64,000 nt of DNA from positions 124,001-188,000 of the forward strand of contig NZ_JACHWM010000013.1 in NCBI RefSeq assembly GCF_014191355.1, in the 5' to 3' direction. The position numbers and the translations under genes are program-made. The first letter of the stretch is position 1. Each line of letters starts with the position of its first letter. The notes beneath the pieces are model-generated. The model was not told the DNA's origin. It did no database searches and saw only the letters and a program-made list of their open reading frames with translations. Shown here one piece after another: positions 27,185 through 36,075 of this stretch. The DNA comes from Methylobacterium sp. R2-1. Its GTDB lineage: Bacteria; Pseudomonadota; Alphaproteobacteria; Rhizobiales; Beijerinckiaceae.

Positions 27185-28036
27185 TCACGCCACGCCGTGA
27201 GGACGGGCCCGGGCGGCCAGCGCCTGCGTCACGCGGTCGAGGATGACCGCCAGGATCACGATGCCGATGCCCGCCTCGAACCCGGCCCCCGCTTCGAGTC
27301 GCTGGATCGACTGCCAGACCGCGCGGCCGAGACCGCCCGCACCGATCATCGCGGCGATGACGACCATGGAGAGGGCGAGCATCATGGTCTGGTTGACCCC
27401 GGCCATGATCGTCGGAAGCGCGAGCGGAAGCTGGACCTTGAACAGCTTCTGGGTCGCCGAGCCGCCGAAGGCGTCCGAGGCCTCGACGAGTTCGGTCGGC
27501 ACGTTGCGGATGCCGAGCGCGGTCAGCCGGATGACCGGGGGCACGGAGAACACGATCGTCGCGAAGCACGCCGAGACGGCACCGAGCCCGAAGAAGGGGA
27601 GCGCCGGGATCAGGTAGACGAAGCTCGGCAGCGTCTGCATCATGTCGAGCACCGGCGAGAAGGCTCGCCACGCCCGCCGGCTGAGTGCGAACCAGATCCC
27701 GACCGGGATGCCGATCAGCAGCGCCGCGGTGGTCGCGATGCTGACGAGGACCAGGGTCTCGACCGTGGCCTGCCAGAGGCGCAGGTTCCACAGGAACAGC
27801 AGGCCGGCTAGCGTCAGGATCCCGATCTTGCGGCCGCCGACGCGGTACGCGGCAAAGGCTGCGACCGCGATACAGATCCACGGCGGCACCGCGATCAGGG
27901 TGTTGGTCAGCGCATCGATCCAGTCGGAGACGGTGCGGCTGACGGCCCGGGTCAGCCAGCTGCCATGGTCGGTGAGCCAGTTGAGGCCGTCGTCGCTGAG
28001 CGTGTCGAGGGGAAATTTCGGGACGTTCCACTCCAT
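27185..28036 (-). CDS. proW: Glycine betaine/proline ABC permease
   Basis: 283 residues with about six or seven hydrophobic helices. The binding-protein-dependent permease signature lies around EASDAFGGSATQKLFKVQLPLALP (shown in part: EASDAFGGS, QLPLALPTIMAG). It resembles ProW/OpuAB. It forms the membrane channel with the ATPase encoded just upstream. The ATPase reading frame continues 85 bp into this gene, an unusually long overlap, so translation is probably coupled. No other Met near the N-terminus gives a shorter start. Confidence 0.9.
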   Translation of the reverse strand: MEWNVPKFPLDTLSDDGLNWLTDHGSWLTRAVSRTVSDWIDALTNTLIAVPPWICIAVAAFAAYRVGGRKIGILTLAGLLFLWNLRLWQATVETLVLVSIATTAALLIGIPVGIWFALSRRAWRAFSPVLDMMQTLPSFVYLIPALPFFGLGAVSACFATIVFSVPPVIRLTALGIRNVPTELVEASDAFGGSATQKLFKVQLPLALPTIMAGVNQTMMLALSMVVIAAMIGAGGLGRAVWQSIQRLEAGAGFEAGIGIVILAVILDRVTQALAARARPHGVA

Positions 28037-29268
28037 CGATGTGCTCCTGCCGGCTTCGAGAGGGTCGGGGCGCCCGGCTGGGACGACCCGTGCGCGCCCG
28101 GGCGCGCGGCGAGCGCCTGTACGACGTCGCGAGGGGTGATGGTTCCGATCAGGCGCCCGTCCTCGCCGACGACCGCCACGGCCTCCTCGGCCGCGATCGT
28201 CGCGAGGATGGTGTCGAGACGGCTCTCCGCCTCGACGACGGCCTGCCCGAGATCGAGGAGGCTGGAGAGGGTCTCGGCGGGCCGTGCCGAGGCGAGCCTG
28301 TCGGCGAAGAGGCGGCCGACGAGCCGTCCGTCGCTGTCGGCGACGAGCCAGATCCCGGCATCCGTGCCGTCGACGGCCATGCGCGCCTCGGCCACCGTCT
28401 GGGTGGGCGCGAGCACGACGCCGGAGCGATCCGCCACCTGTCCCGCCCGGAACACCGCGGCGAGGTCGATATGCTCGACGAACCGCTCGACATACTCGGT
28501 CGCGGGATGGGCCACGATCTCCTCGGGCTGCCCGATCTGGACCACCTCGCCGTCCTTCATCAGGACGATGCGGCCGCCGAGCGCGATGGCCTCGTCGAGA
28601 TCGTGCGAGACGAAGACGATGGTCTTCTTGAGCTTGCGCTGCAGGTCGCGCAGCTCCGCCTGCATGTCGCGCCGGATCAGAGGGTCGAGGGCGCTGAAGG
28701 CCTCGTCCATGAGGAGGATGTCCGCATCCGCCGCGAGCGCCCGCGCGAGACCTGCGCGCTGCTGCATGCCGCCGGACAATTGATTGGGGTACTTCGTCTC
28801 CCAGCCTTTCAGGCCGACCAGTTCGATGGCCTGCATCGACCGCTCGGTCCGCTCCTTGACGGAGACGCCCTTGACCTCGAGCCCGAAGCCGACATTCCCG
28901 AGGATGGTCCGGTTCGGCAGCAGCGCGAAGTGTTGGAAGACCATGCCGAAGGTCTTCTGGCGAAAAGCCAGCAGATCCTTGCGGCCGAGCCGTGTGACGT
29001 CCACGCCGTCCACGACGATCCGTCCGCAGGACGGTTCCACGAGCCGGTTCATGCAGCGCAGGAGCGTCGACTTGCCCGAGCCGGAAAGGCCCATCAGCAC
29101 GAGGATCTCGCCCTCCTCGATGTCGAACGAGATGTCGCGCAATCCGACGACCGCACCGCAGGCGGCCGCGATGTCGTTCTTCCGCTTCCCCTGTGCGATC
29201 AGACCGAGCGCCTCGGAGGAGTTCGAGCCGAATATCTTGCTGACACCTTCAAGATTGATCCGGCCCAT
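27952..29268 (-). CDS. proV: Glycine betaine/proline ABC ATP-binding protein with CBS domains
   Basis: 438 residues from ATG 29268. The OpuAA/ProV layout is complete: N-terminal helical extension, Walker A GLSGSGKST, signature LSGGMQQR, Walker B ILLMDEAFSALD, switch His in VSHDLDEA, then two CBS domains (about 275-405). CBS pairs in this family sense ionic strength or nucleotides. The last ~28 residues are read from DNA that also encodes the start of proW in another frame and look non-conserved. Longer starts upstream of 29268 lie in an AT-rich promoter region. It energises betaine uptake. Confidence 0.9.
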   Translation of the reverse strand: MGRINLEGVSKIFGSNSSEALGLIAQGKRKNDIAAACGAVVGLRDISFDIEEGEILVLMGLSGSGKSTLLRCMNRLVEPSCGRIVVDGVDVTRLGRKDLLAFRQKTFGMVFQHFALLPNRTILGNVGFGLEVKGVSVKERTERSMQAIELVGLKGWETKYPNQLSGGMQQRAGLARALAADADILLMDEAFSALDPLIRRDMQAELRDLQRKLKKTIVFVSHDLDEAIALGGRIVLMKDGEVVQIGQPEEIVAHPATEYVERFVEHIDLAAVFRAGQVADRSGVVLAPTQTVAEARMAVDGTDAGIWLVADSDGRLVGRLFADRLASARPAETLSSLLDLGQAVVEAESRLDTILATIAAEEAVAVVGEDGRLIGTITPRDVVQALAARPGAHGSSQPGAPTLSKPAGAHRWSGTSRNFPSTRSATTASTGSPTMAAG

Positions 29269-29745
29269 GGGAGAAAACCTTTCAGCGTGAATCGATATTG
29301 TCCTTGACGGAAATTTATATAGTTTTATCTTGGACGATGACAGGTTATTTCCAGTCATTCCAAGCGGCTTGTCGTATTGCGACGCTTTATTGGTGCCGGC
29401 CGACGTTCTGGCAATTTACCGCTGCAACAGGATGGTTCTGCAGGGGTGCGCCCTGATTCTGGGCAAGGCTGTCCAAAAAAGTTGCAAGATATGTGCGTGT
29501 CTTGGGCAGCGCAGCTGTTGCCGCGCGTCCCTCCGACAGAGGCTTCGGCGGTCCGTGTGCGCAGCTCTGCGCAGACGGCGGTACCTTCGCTCGCCACGTC
29601 CGCGGTTCGGTCGCCGCGCCGGGGCGCCTGCTCCGAGGCCGGACATCGCTCGCCTTGGCCGCATCGGATGCGCGCTCAGGCTGCAGCCCGCCTAAAACGT
29701 AGGCATGAAAGATAAAATCTTACGCAAGCGAAGGATAGTCTTTGC
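29269..29745. other. Intergenic region between proV and the guanidine operon promoter
   Basis: Reading frames here lack conserved features and codon bias. The first ~70 bp are AT-rich and probably hold the leftward proV promoter. Nothing else was recognised. Confidence 0.5.
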
Positions 29746-29774
29746 TTGACCAAGAAAAGTGTCGATCTTAGAAA
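29746..29774 (+). promoter_or_regulatory. Sigma70-like promoter of the guanidine operon
   Basis: TTGACC (29746-29751), a 17-bp spacer and TAGAAA (29769-29774) give a good -35/-10 pair. Transcription from it would start about ten bases before the conserved riboswitch core, which is the expected geometry. Confidence 0.65.
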
Positions 29775-29786
29775 TGTCATCGAGTT

Positions 29787-29892
29787 GATCGCTAGGGTTC
29801 CAGCATCGTTTCGATGTGTTCGGTCCGAGAGCGGTTGCCGCGGCGGGAGACATCCGCCGCGGATGCACGGCGGGATAAAAGCCCGGGAGACC
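29787..29892 (+). ncRNA. Guanidine-I (ykkC) riboswitch
   Basis: The conserved blocks of the ykkC class I aptamer are present in order: CTAGGGTTCC at 29792-29801, GGTCCGAGAGC at 29822-29832, a variable hairpin with a perfect 9-bp stem (CCGCGGCGG/CCGCCGCGG), then ACGGCGGGATAAAAGCCCGG at 29867-29886 and GGAGA. This RNA binds guanidinium and usually turns on downstream genes. A hairpin that could serve as the expression platform begins 10 bases later. The downstream operon encodes a transporter, DUF1989 proteins and a urea/guanidine carboxylase, all typical members of this regulon. Confidence 0.93.
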
Positions 29893-29901
29893 TCACTGGC
29901 C

Positions 29902-29935
29902 AGAGATTGGCAAGGACAGGTCTTGTACAATCTCT
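29902..29935 (+). terminator. Possible riboswitch expression-platform hairpin
   Basis: AGAGATTG pairs with CAATCTCT, enclosing a second stem CAAGG/TCTTG. It is followed by TTCTGTATT, a weak T-rich stretch. It sits directly after the aptamer, where a ligand-controlled terminator is expected. Confidence 0.6.
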
Positions 29936-30332
29936 TTCTGTATTGGAAGGGACGTATGCCCGGCAGAGCCTCCAAGATCGACTTTTCGATATTCTCAATC
30001 GACGCTGGCGCGCGCACGATTCGCGCTGGGGCGCCGGCGTTGATGCCACCGACCGGCCTGGGCCGTCGGCGAGACTCGACTGCGTCCTGCGCCAGCTTCT
30101 CCGACAGCCTTCCGTAAGCCGCGCCCGGTGCGAAGACGCCTCGGGCGCGTCTTCGACCTTGCCGTCTTGTCCCTCTGCCTCCCTCCCGGCGCTCTTGCTC
30201 CGGCCCTCCGACGATTGGCTCCACCGCCCGTCGCCGCCCCTCCGCTCGCCCGAAAGCCGCCATCGCCCGACGAGCCGAATCCGAACGTCACACGCAGTGT
30301 CCGGTCATAGTGGCCGCTCCAGGAGACAAGAC
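29936..30332. other. Long untranslated leader after the riboswitch
   Basis: About 400 bp separate the presumed terminator from the first operon gene. Open frames on either strand here show no recognisable protein, and the long minus-strand frame crosses the riboswitch. A strong AGGAG ribosome site precedes the ATG at 30333. The reason for the long leader is unknown. Confidence 0.5.
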
Positions 30333-31343
30333 ATGCGCATCTCGAGTCTGATCACCGATGGTCTGACGGGCATCCGGCGCGGCCTGTCCACCCTCACCCT
30401 CGCACTCGGCCTTCTTGCCGCGCCGATGGCACACGCCGCCGAGCCGCTGCGCGTCGGCTACAGCGACTGGCCGGGCTGGGTGGCGTGGCAGGTCGCCATC
30501 GAGAAGGGCTGGCTCAAGGAGGCCGGCATCGAGGTCAAATTCGAGTGGTTCGACTACTCCGCCTCGATGGACGCGTTCTCTGCGGGCAAGCTCGATGCGG
30601 TGACCTGCACCAACGGCGATGCGCTCGTCATGAGCGGCAACGGCGCCAAGAACGTCATGATCCTGCTCACCGACTACTCGAACGGCAACGACATGATCGT
30701 CGGCAAGCCGGGGGTGAAGTCGCTGGCCGATCTGAAGGGCAAGAAAGTCGGTCTCGAAGTCGGTCTCGTCGAACACCTCCTCCTGATCGACGGCCTGCAG
30801 AAGGCCGGGATCAAGGAGAGCGAGGTGACGCTCGTCAACGCCAAGACCAACGAGACACCGCAGATCCTCGCCTCCGGCGACGTTGCCGCCATCGGTGCGT
30901 GGCAGCCCATCGCGGGCCAGGCCATGCGCGGCGCGGCGGGGGCCCGGCCGCTCTACACCTCGGCCGACCGGCCAGGCCTGATCTACGACGTGGTCACGGT
31001 GACGCCGGCGAGTCTCGCGGCGCGGCGGCCTGACTGGATCAAGTTCGTCGGGCTGTGGGAGCGGGTCGTCGACTACATCGAGGACCCGAAGACGCAAGGC
31101 GAGGCGGTGGCGATCATGGCCGCCAAGGTCGGGATCGAGCCGGCCGTCTTCACCCGCTTCCTCAAGGGTACCAAGCTTCTGAAGCTCGCCGACGGCCGCG
31201 CGGTGATGAAGGATGCCGACGGGTTCGGTTCGCTCTACGGTTCGAGCCGGCACGCCGATGCCTTCAACGTCAAGTTCGAGGTCTACAAGACCCCGCAGGA
31301 CGTGAAGGCTGCCATCGACCCCGCCCTTACCGACGGCAAGTGA
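30333..31343 (+). CDS. ABC substrate-binding protein, NMT1/SsuA-like, guanidine operon
   Basis: 336 residues. A signal peptide (LTLALGLLAAPMAHAAE) precedes a periplasmic binding fold of the nitrate/sulfonate/taurine class: RVGYSDWPGWVAWQVAIEKG, then LDAVTCTNGDAL and LKGKKVGLEVG. It is the first gene under the guanidine-I riboswitch and is followed by its permease and ATPase. Binding proteins of this class are regular partners of urea/guanidine carboxylase genes, so guanidine or a guanidine derivative is the likely ligand (inference). Urea cannot be excluded. The start has AGGAG at 30321. Confidence 0.85.
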   Translation: MRISSLITDGLTGIRRGLSTLTLALGLLAAPMAHAAEPLRVGYSDWPGWVAWQVAIEKGWLKEAGIEVKFEWFDYSASMDAFSAGKLDAVTCTNGDALVMSGNGAKNVMILLTDYSNGNDMIVGKPGVKSLADLKGKKVGLEVGLVEHLLLIDGLQKAGIKESEVTLVNAKTNETPQILASGDVAAIGAWQPIAGQAMRGAAGARPLYTSADRPGLIYDVVTVTPASLAARRPDWIKFVGLWERVVDYIEDPKTQGEAVAIMAAKVGIEPAVFTRFLKGTKLLKLADGRAVMKDADGFGSLYGSSRHADAFNVKFEVYKTPQDVKAAIDPALTDGK

Positions 31344-31356
31344 GGGGAGAGAGCCG

Positions 31357-32412
31357 ATGCGCGCGCCGCAGCCTCGACGCCCGTCCGACGGGGATGCCGC
31401 TCCGGTAGAGGCGGTCGCCCCGCTCCCGCCGGTCGCGACGGCGTCTCCCGTCGCCGGGCGGGCGCGGCGATCCTGGATCGGCGTGGCGCGCCCGCTGACG
31501 CGGCGGCGGTACGGGGCGCTGACGCTCCTCTCCTTCCTGCTGCCGCTCGGCCTGTGGGCTGCCGTCTCCTACCTGCCCTTCCTCTGGCACCCGCTGGTCG
31601 AGGTGACGAATCCCGGCGATGTCGCCTGGATGGAACCCGGCATGCGGGTGCCGCGGGCGGCTTTTTCCGAGGAGGTCGCGGCGGCCCAGGGCACCGCTTC
31701 GCCCGAGGGCCGGCCTGCCAACCCGGTCTACCTGCCCGCGCCGCACGAGGTGGCGGTGGCCTTCTGGACCGCGCTCACGGCGCCCCCGCCCCAGCGCGAC
31801 ACGATCTGGCTGCCCGCGAGCCTGTGGCACTCGATCCAGATCATTGTCTGGGGTTTCACGATCTCCTCAGTTGTCGGCGTGCCGCTCGGTGTGCTGTGCG
31901 GGGCGCAGCCGACGATCGCCCGGCTGACCGAGCCCGTGATCGAGTTCGTGCGCTACCTGCCCGCCCCCGCCTTCGGCGCGCTGATGGTCGCGATCCTCGG
32001 GATCTACGACGGGCCGAAGATCGCCATCATCGTCATCGGCACCTTCTTCCAGCAGGTGCTCGTCATCGCCAACACCACCCGCCGGGTCGATCCGCTACTG
32101 GTCGAGGCCGCGCTCACCATGGGCTCGCGCAACCTCCGCCTGATCCGCCGGGTGATCGTGCCCGCCGTGCTGCCGCAGATCTACCGCGACCAGCGCATCC
32201 TGCTCGGTTGGGCCTGGACCTACCTGATCGTCGCCGAGCTGATCGGCACCTCGTCCGGCATCACCTTCTTCATCACGCAGCAAGCGCGCTACCAGCACTT
32301 CGACAACGTCTACGCCGCGATCCTCGTGATCGGCCTTGTCGGCATCGCCACCGACATCGCCCTGGCGCTGATCGGCCGGCGCCTGTTCCCCTACGTGATG
32401 GGCGAGGCATGA
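31357..32412 (+). CDS. ABC transporter permease, guanidine operon
   Basis: 351 residues, SsuC/TauC-like but with an N-terminal extension. A polar, Pro/Ala-rich start (about 1-45), a first helix near residues 50-70 and a periplasmic insert of about 60 residues precede the usual permease core. The core carries VEAALTMGSRNLRLIRRVIVP (EAA loop, shown in part: EAALTMGSRNLRLIRR) and ends in VIGLVGIATDIALALIGRR. It forms the membrane channel. It starts 13 bp after the binding protein, and its stop overlaps the ATPase start. Confidence 0.87.
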   Translation: MRAPQPRRPSDGDAAPVEAVAPLPPVATASPVAGRARRSWIGVARPLTRRRYGALTLLSFLLPLGLWAAVSYLPFLWHPLVEVTNPGDVAWMEPGMRVPRAAFSEEVAAAQGTASPEGRPANPVYLPAPHEVAVAFWTALTAPPPQRDTIWLPASLWHSIQIIVWGFTISSVVGVPLGVLCGAQPTIARLTEPVIEFVRYLPAPAFGALMVAILGIYDGPKIAIIVIGTFFQQVLVIANTTRRVDPLLVEAALTMGSRNLRLIRRVIVPAVLPQIYRDQRILLGWAWTYLIVAELIGTSSGITFFITQQARYQHFDNVYAAILVIGLVGIATDIALALIGRRLFPYVMGEA

Positions 32413-33347
32413 GCGCGCCCGCTGCCATCGCCCTCCCCGTCGAGGCCTGCGACTACCGCACCCAGTGCGAGCCCGTGCGTGCCCGGTTCGAGCGGCTGAA
32501 GGCCCGCGACGTGGCCCTGCGGGTCGAGGGCCTCGGCAAGGTGTTTCGCAATGCCGAGGGCGCCGAGACCGTAGCCTTGCGCGGCATCGATCTCGTCACC
32601 CACCGCCGCGAGTTCCTCTGCGTCGTCGGGCCGTCCGGCTGCGGCAAGTCCACCTTCGTGCGCATCCTAGCCGGTCTCGAGACCAAGAGTTCCGGCACCG
32701 TCAGCGTCGGTGGCGTGCCGGTCTCCGGCCCTGGCGCCGATCGGGGCATGGTGTTCCAGGGTTACACTCTGTTCCCCTGGCTGACGGTCAAGCGCAACGT
32801 CGCCTTCGGGCTCGAAGAGAACGGCGAGTCGCGCCACGTCGCCGAGCGCGAGGCGGCGCAGTGGCTCGCCCTGATCGGGCTGGAGCGGTTCGCCGACGCC
32901 TACCCGCACCAGCTCTCGGGCGGCATGAAGCAGCGCGTGGCGATTGCCCGGGCGCTCGCCATGCGTCCCCGCATCCTGCTGATGGACGAGCCGTTCTCGG
33001 CGCTCGACACGCAGTCGCGGGCGCGGATGCAGGCCTACCTCATCGAGATCTGGCGCAAGATCGACATCACCATCGTCTTCATCACCCACGACCTCGACGA
33101 GGCCGTGACGCTGGCCGACCGCATCCTCGTCCTGAAGGCCCATCCCGGCGAGGTCGAGGAACTGATCGAGGTGCCGGTCCCCCGGCCGCGCCATCCCGGC
33201 CAGAGCTTGACGCCGGAATTCCGTGCCACCCGCGCCCGGCTCGATGCACTGATCCATCCGTCCGAGGCCGAGGCCGACGGTCCGGCCGATCTCGGCGGGC
33301 TCGACATGGTCACCCGGATGGCGAGCGTGGGGGACGAGGTCGAATGA
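32409..33347 (+). CDS. ABC transporter ATP-binding protein, guanidine operon
   Basis: 312 residues. Walker A GPSGCGKST, Q-loop MVFQGYTLFPWLTV, signature LSGGMKQR, Walker B ILLMDEPFSALD and switch His ITHDLDEA are all intact, as in SsuB/TauB/NrtD ATPases. The N-terminal ~40 residues before the ABC fold are an extension. It overlaps the permease by four bases and the creatininase-family gene by four bases, so these are strongly coupled. It powers the importer that the riboswitch controls. Confidence 0.9.
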   Translation: MSAPAAIALPVEACDYRTQCEPVRARFERLKARDVALRVEGLGKVFRNAEGAETVALRGIDLVTHRREFLCVVGPSGCGKSTFVRILAGLETKSSGTVSVGGVPVSGPGADRGMVFQGYTLFPWLTVKRNVAFGLEENGESRHVAEREAAQWLALIGLERFADAYPHQLSGGMKQRVAIARALAMRPRILLMDEPFSALDTQSRARMQAYLIEIWRKIDITIVFITHDLDEAVTLADRILVLKAHPGEVEELIEVPVPRPRHPGQSLTPEFRATRARLDALIHPSEAEADGPADLGGLDMVTRMASVGDEVE

Positions 33348-34144
33348 GCACGCTCTCAAGCCTCCCCTTGCTCTGGGCCGAGCGGACCTGGGAGGAGATC
33401 CCCGGCGATCTTGGCCAGGCCGCGCGGGCCGCGCTCCTGCCCGTCGGCGCCACCGAGCAGCACGGGCCGCATCTCGGCTGCGGCATGGATTTCGTTCTGG
33501 CGGATGCCGTCTGCCGCGAGGTCTCGGCCCGCACCGGCGTCCTGACGCTGCCCACCCTCCCCTATGGCTGCTCGCTCGGCCATTCCCGGCGCTGGCCCGG
33601 CACGATCGCCCTCGACCCGCTGCTGATGACCGATCTCGTCCGGCAGATCGGCGCCCAAGCCTACCATTCGGGCGTGCGCCGCCTCTTCCTCGTCAACGCC
33701 CACGTCACCAACGCCGCGCCCTTGCGCTGCGCGCTGGAGCTTCTTCGCGCGGCCCACGACGACCTGATGGTGGCACTGATCAACACCGCGACCGTCAGCG
33801 AGCGGGTGCGCGCGGCCCACTTCATGGATGCCGAGGACTGGCACGCCAACCGGGCCGAGACCGCGCTGATGCAGGCCGTGGCCCCCGCCCTCGTGCGGGA
33901 AGGCCGCATTGCGGAGTCCGATGACCCGGACCGCACCGAAAACCTCGTCTTCGCCCATCCGGTCAACCGCACCAGCCGCAACGGCGTCACCGGCTCCCCC
34001 TCGCAGGCGAGCGCTGCGGAGGGCGCTGCGCTGTTCGCCTGGATGGTCGAGGATCTGACTGCCCTCGTCCGCCGCGGTCTCACCGAGACCCCGCCCCTCC
34101 CCCATTCCTACGACGGCCCCGCCGTCTCCACGCCAGGAGCCTGA
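33344..34144 (+). CDS. Creatininase-family amidohydrolase
   Basis: 266 residues. The creatininase fold is shown by LPVGATEQHGPHLGCGMDFVLAD (shown in part: PVGATEQHGPHLG), VNAHVTNAAPL and DWHANRAETALM, which supply the metal-binding Glu, His, Asp and Glu residues. In the consensus the second block is NGHGGN; here it reads NAHVTN. The family opens cyclic amides such as creatinine and also includes formamide hydrolases (ArfB) and peptidases (MftE). Its start overlaps the ATPase stop, putting it inside the guanidine-riboswitch operon. A role in opening or deaminating a guanidine-derived compound is plausible but unproven. Confidence 0.82.
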   Translation: MSTLSSLPLLWAERTWEEIPGDLGQAARAALLPVGATEQHGPHLGCGMDFVLADAVCREVSARTGVLTLPTLPYGCSLGHSRRWPGTIALDPLLMTDLVRQIGAQAYHSGVRRLFLVNAHVTNAAPLRCALELLRAAHDDLMVALINTATVSERVRAAHFMDAEDWHANRAETALMQAVAPALVREGRIAESDDPDRTENLVFAHPVNRTSRNGVTGSPSQASAAEGAALFAWMVEDLTALVRRGLTETPPLPHSYDGPAVSTPGA

Positions 34145-34148
34145 CATC

Positions 34149-35522
34149 ATGGGCCACGCGACCGACATCGATCCGCAAGTCCGCACCGTGCAGGAGGATC
34201 TGCGGGCAAAGGGCGTGAAATACGTCATCGGCGCCTATGTCGACATCCACGGCGCACAGAAGGCCAAGGTGGTGCCGATCGACCACCTGCCGCAGATGGC
34301 GGCAGGCTCCGAGCGCTACACCGGCTATGCCCTCGACGGTCTGGGCCAAGCCCCGAACGAGGACGAACTCGCCTCGGTCCCGGATTTCTCGCAGGTCATC
34401 CAGCTCCCCTGGGAGAGCAAGCTCGCCTGGGCGCCGGCCGACCTCACCTTCCAGGGCAAGCCCTACCCGCTCTCGACCCGCGTCGCCCTCAAGAACGTGC
34501 TGGCTCAAGCCGAGGCGATGGGCTTCGGCTTCAACCTCGGCATCGAGTGCGAGATTTTTTTGCTGCGCCAAGCCGCCGACGGCTCGCTGCACACGCCGGT
34601 GGCGGACGATAAACTGGTAAAACCCTGCTACGACGTGCGCGGTTTCATCGACAACTTTTCCTGGCTCGACAAGGTCGCGACAACGATCAACGATCTCGGC
34701 TGGGACCTGTACTCGTTCGATCATGAGGACGCGAACGGACAGTTCGAGTTCGACTTCCAATATGCCGACGCGCTGACCATGTGCGACCGGCTGACCTTCT
34801 TTCGCATGATGACCAAGCATTACGCGAAGGAGGAGGGGCTCATCGCCACGATGATGCCGAAGCCCTTCGCCGACCGCACCGGCAACGGCGCGCATTTCAA
34901 CATGTCGCTCTCCGACCGCGAGACCGGCCGCAACCTGTTCGCCTGTTCACCCGGCGAGGATCCCCGGGGCTTGGGCCTCACCGAGACCGGCTACCACTTC
35001 ATCGGCGGCGTGCTGCGCCACGGCCGGGCGCTCTGCGCGACCTTCGCGCCGACCGTGAACAGCTACAAGCGCCTCGTGCGCCAGGGCGCGATGGCCGGCT
35101 TCTCCTGGGCGCCGGTGTTCAACTCCTACGGCTCGAACAACCGCACCAACTCGGTGCGCGTGCCGGCCGGCGGTGGGCGCTGCGAGAGCCGCAACGCGGA
35201 CGGCGCGGTCAATCCCTACCTCGCCGCCGCCCTGGTGCTCGCGGCGGGTCTCGAAGGCGTGCGCGAGCGGATCGACCCCGGCCAGCCCAACGAGGACAAC
35301 CTCTACGAGCTGAGCGACGGCGAGCGTCGGGCGCGCGGCATCGCATTCCTGCCCCAGACCCTGCAGGAGGCGGTCGACGCCTTCGCCGCCGATCCCCTGG
35401 TCGAGGCGACGCTGGGCGCAGGCCTTCGCGAAGAGTTCATCCGCACCAAGCGCGAGGAGTGGAACGCCTACCATCTCACGGTGAGCCCGTGGGAGATCGA
35501 GCGCTACAGCCACCTGTTCTAG
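34149..35522 (+). CDS. Type III glutamine synthetase-like ligase (GlnT/GMAS group)
   Basis: 457 residues. Glutamine-synthetase active-site blocks are visible: ECEIFLL, DHEDANGQFEFDF, FADRTGNGAHFNMSL, PTVNSYKRLV, NNRTNSVRVPAGGGRCESRN and DGAVNPYLAAAL. It belongs to the short GlnT class that also contains gamma-glutamylmethylamide synthetase. It couples an amine to glutamate with ATP. In this operon it may assimilate ammonia released from guanidine, or ligate an amine or guanidine compound to glutamate (inference). It starts 4 bp after the creatininase-family gene. Its TAG stop is formed by the first bases of a dispersed repeat. Confidence 0.88.
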   Translation: MGHATDIDPQVRTVQEDLRAKGVKYVIGAYVDIHGAQKAKVVPIDHLPQMAAGSERYTGYALDGLGQAPNEDELASVPDFSQVIQLPWESKLAWAPADLTFQGKPYPLSTRVALKNVLAQAEAMGFGFNLGIECEIFLLRQAADGSLHTPVADDKLVKPCYDVRGFIDNFSWLDKVATTINDLGWDLYSFDHEDANGQFEFDFQYADALTMCDRLTFFRMMTKHYAKEEGLIATMMPKPFADRTGNGAHFNMSLSDRETGRNLFACSPGEDPRGLGLTETGYHFIGGVLRHGRALCATFAPTVNSYKRLVRQGAMAGFSWAPVFNSYGSNNRTNSVRVPAGGGRCESRNADGAVNPYLAAALVLAAGLEGVRERIDPGQPNEDNLYELSDGERRARGIAFLPQTLQEAVDAFAADPLVEATLGAGLREEFIRTKREEWNAYHLTVSPWEIERYSHLF

Positions 35523-35623
35523 AGCCGTATCCGACCTGATTGCATCAGGTCGGCGTCTCTCGATCTTTGTTTTGACGCGCTTTCTTCGACGAACCGGCAT
35601 CCACTTCGTCGGAAAGCGCTCTG
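35521..35623 (+). repeat. Dispersed palindromic element, copy B
   Basis: Starts at the TAG of the glutamine-synthetase-like gene with AGAGCCGTATCCGACCTGA. The first hairpin is CCGACCTGA/TCAGGTCGG and the second is CGACGAACCGG/CCACTTCGTCG. It ends in AAAGCGCTCT. The copy at 56954 is nearly the same in reverse orientation. It separates the cupin gene from the preceding genes and could create a transcript boundary. Confidence 0.8.
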
Positions 35624-35640
35624 GGCGGAGGCTTTTTGTC

Positions 35641-35988
35641 ATGAAGACCGTCATCGCCTTCGCGAATTCTTCCGCCGAAGCATCGACCTACCGGCCGGCG
35701 CCCGAGCGCATCCTGGCCGGCGACCCGGTCCAGACCGCGACGCTCCACTTCACCAGCGCCGACGGGCGCTTCTCCGCCGGCACCTGGGCGGCGCAGCCGG
35801 GGACGTGGCGGGTGGTCTTCACCGAGAGCGAGTTCTGCCACCTGCTCGAAGGCGTGATCGTCGTCACCGACGAGGCCGGGACACAAACCACCTTCCGGGC
35901 CGGCGACGCCTTCGTCTCGCTCGCCGGCTTCACCGGCACCTGGGAGATCGTCGAGCCCGCCCGGAAGCTCTTCGCCTTCTACGAGTAG
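35641..35988 (+). CDS. Cupin-domain protein
   Basis: 115 residues of the small cupin (Cupin_3) group with ADGRFSAGTWAAQPGTWRV, ESEFCHLLEGVIVVTDEAG (shown in part: CHLLEGVIVVTDEAG) and FRAGDAFVSLAGFTGTWEI. The group includes ureidoglycine aminohydrolase-like proteins, but most members are uncharacterised. It starts 18 bp after the repeat element and precedes the DUF1989 genes. It might bind or process a nitrogen-rich intermediate in the guanidine pathway; this rests on position only. A longer upstream start would enter the repeat. Confidence 0.75.
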   Translation: MKTVIAFANSSAEASTYRPAPERILAGDPVQTATLHFTSADGRFSAGTWAAQPGTWRVVFTESEFCHLLEGVIVVTDEAGTQTTFRAGDAFVSLAGFTGTWEIVEPARKLFAFYE

Positions 35989-36075
35989 CCCAACCCAAAC
36001 TGGCCTGCCGGGACGGCCCGGCCGCGACAGGGCTCTTGGACCGGGACGACCCGGCCCTGATCGGAGACATGCGCA

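Noticed and set aside
29676..30263. 195-codon minus-strand frame upstream of the guanidine operon
   Set aside because: It runs across the promoter, riboswitch and leader of the plus-strand operon and has no protein-like features.
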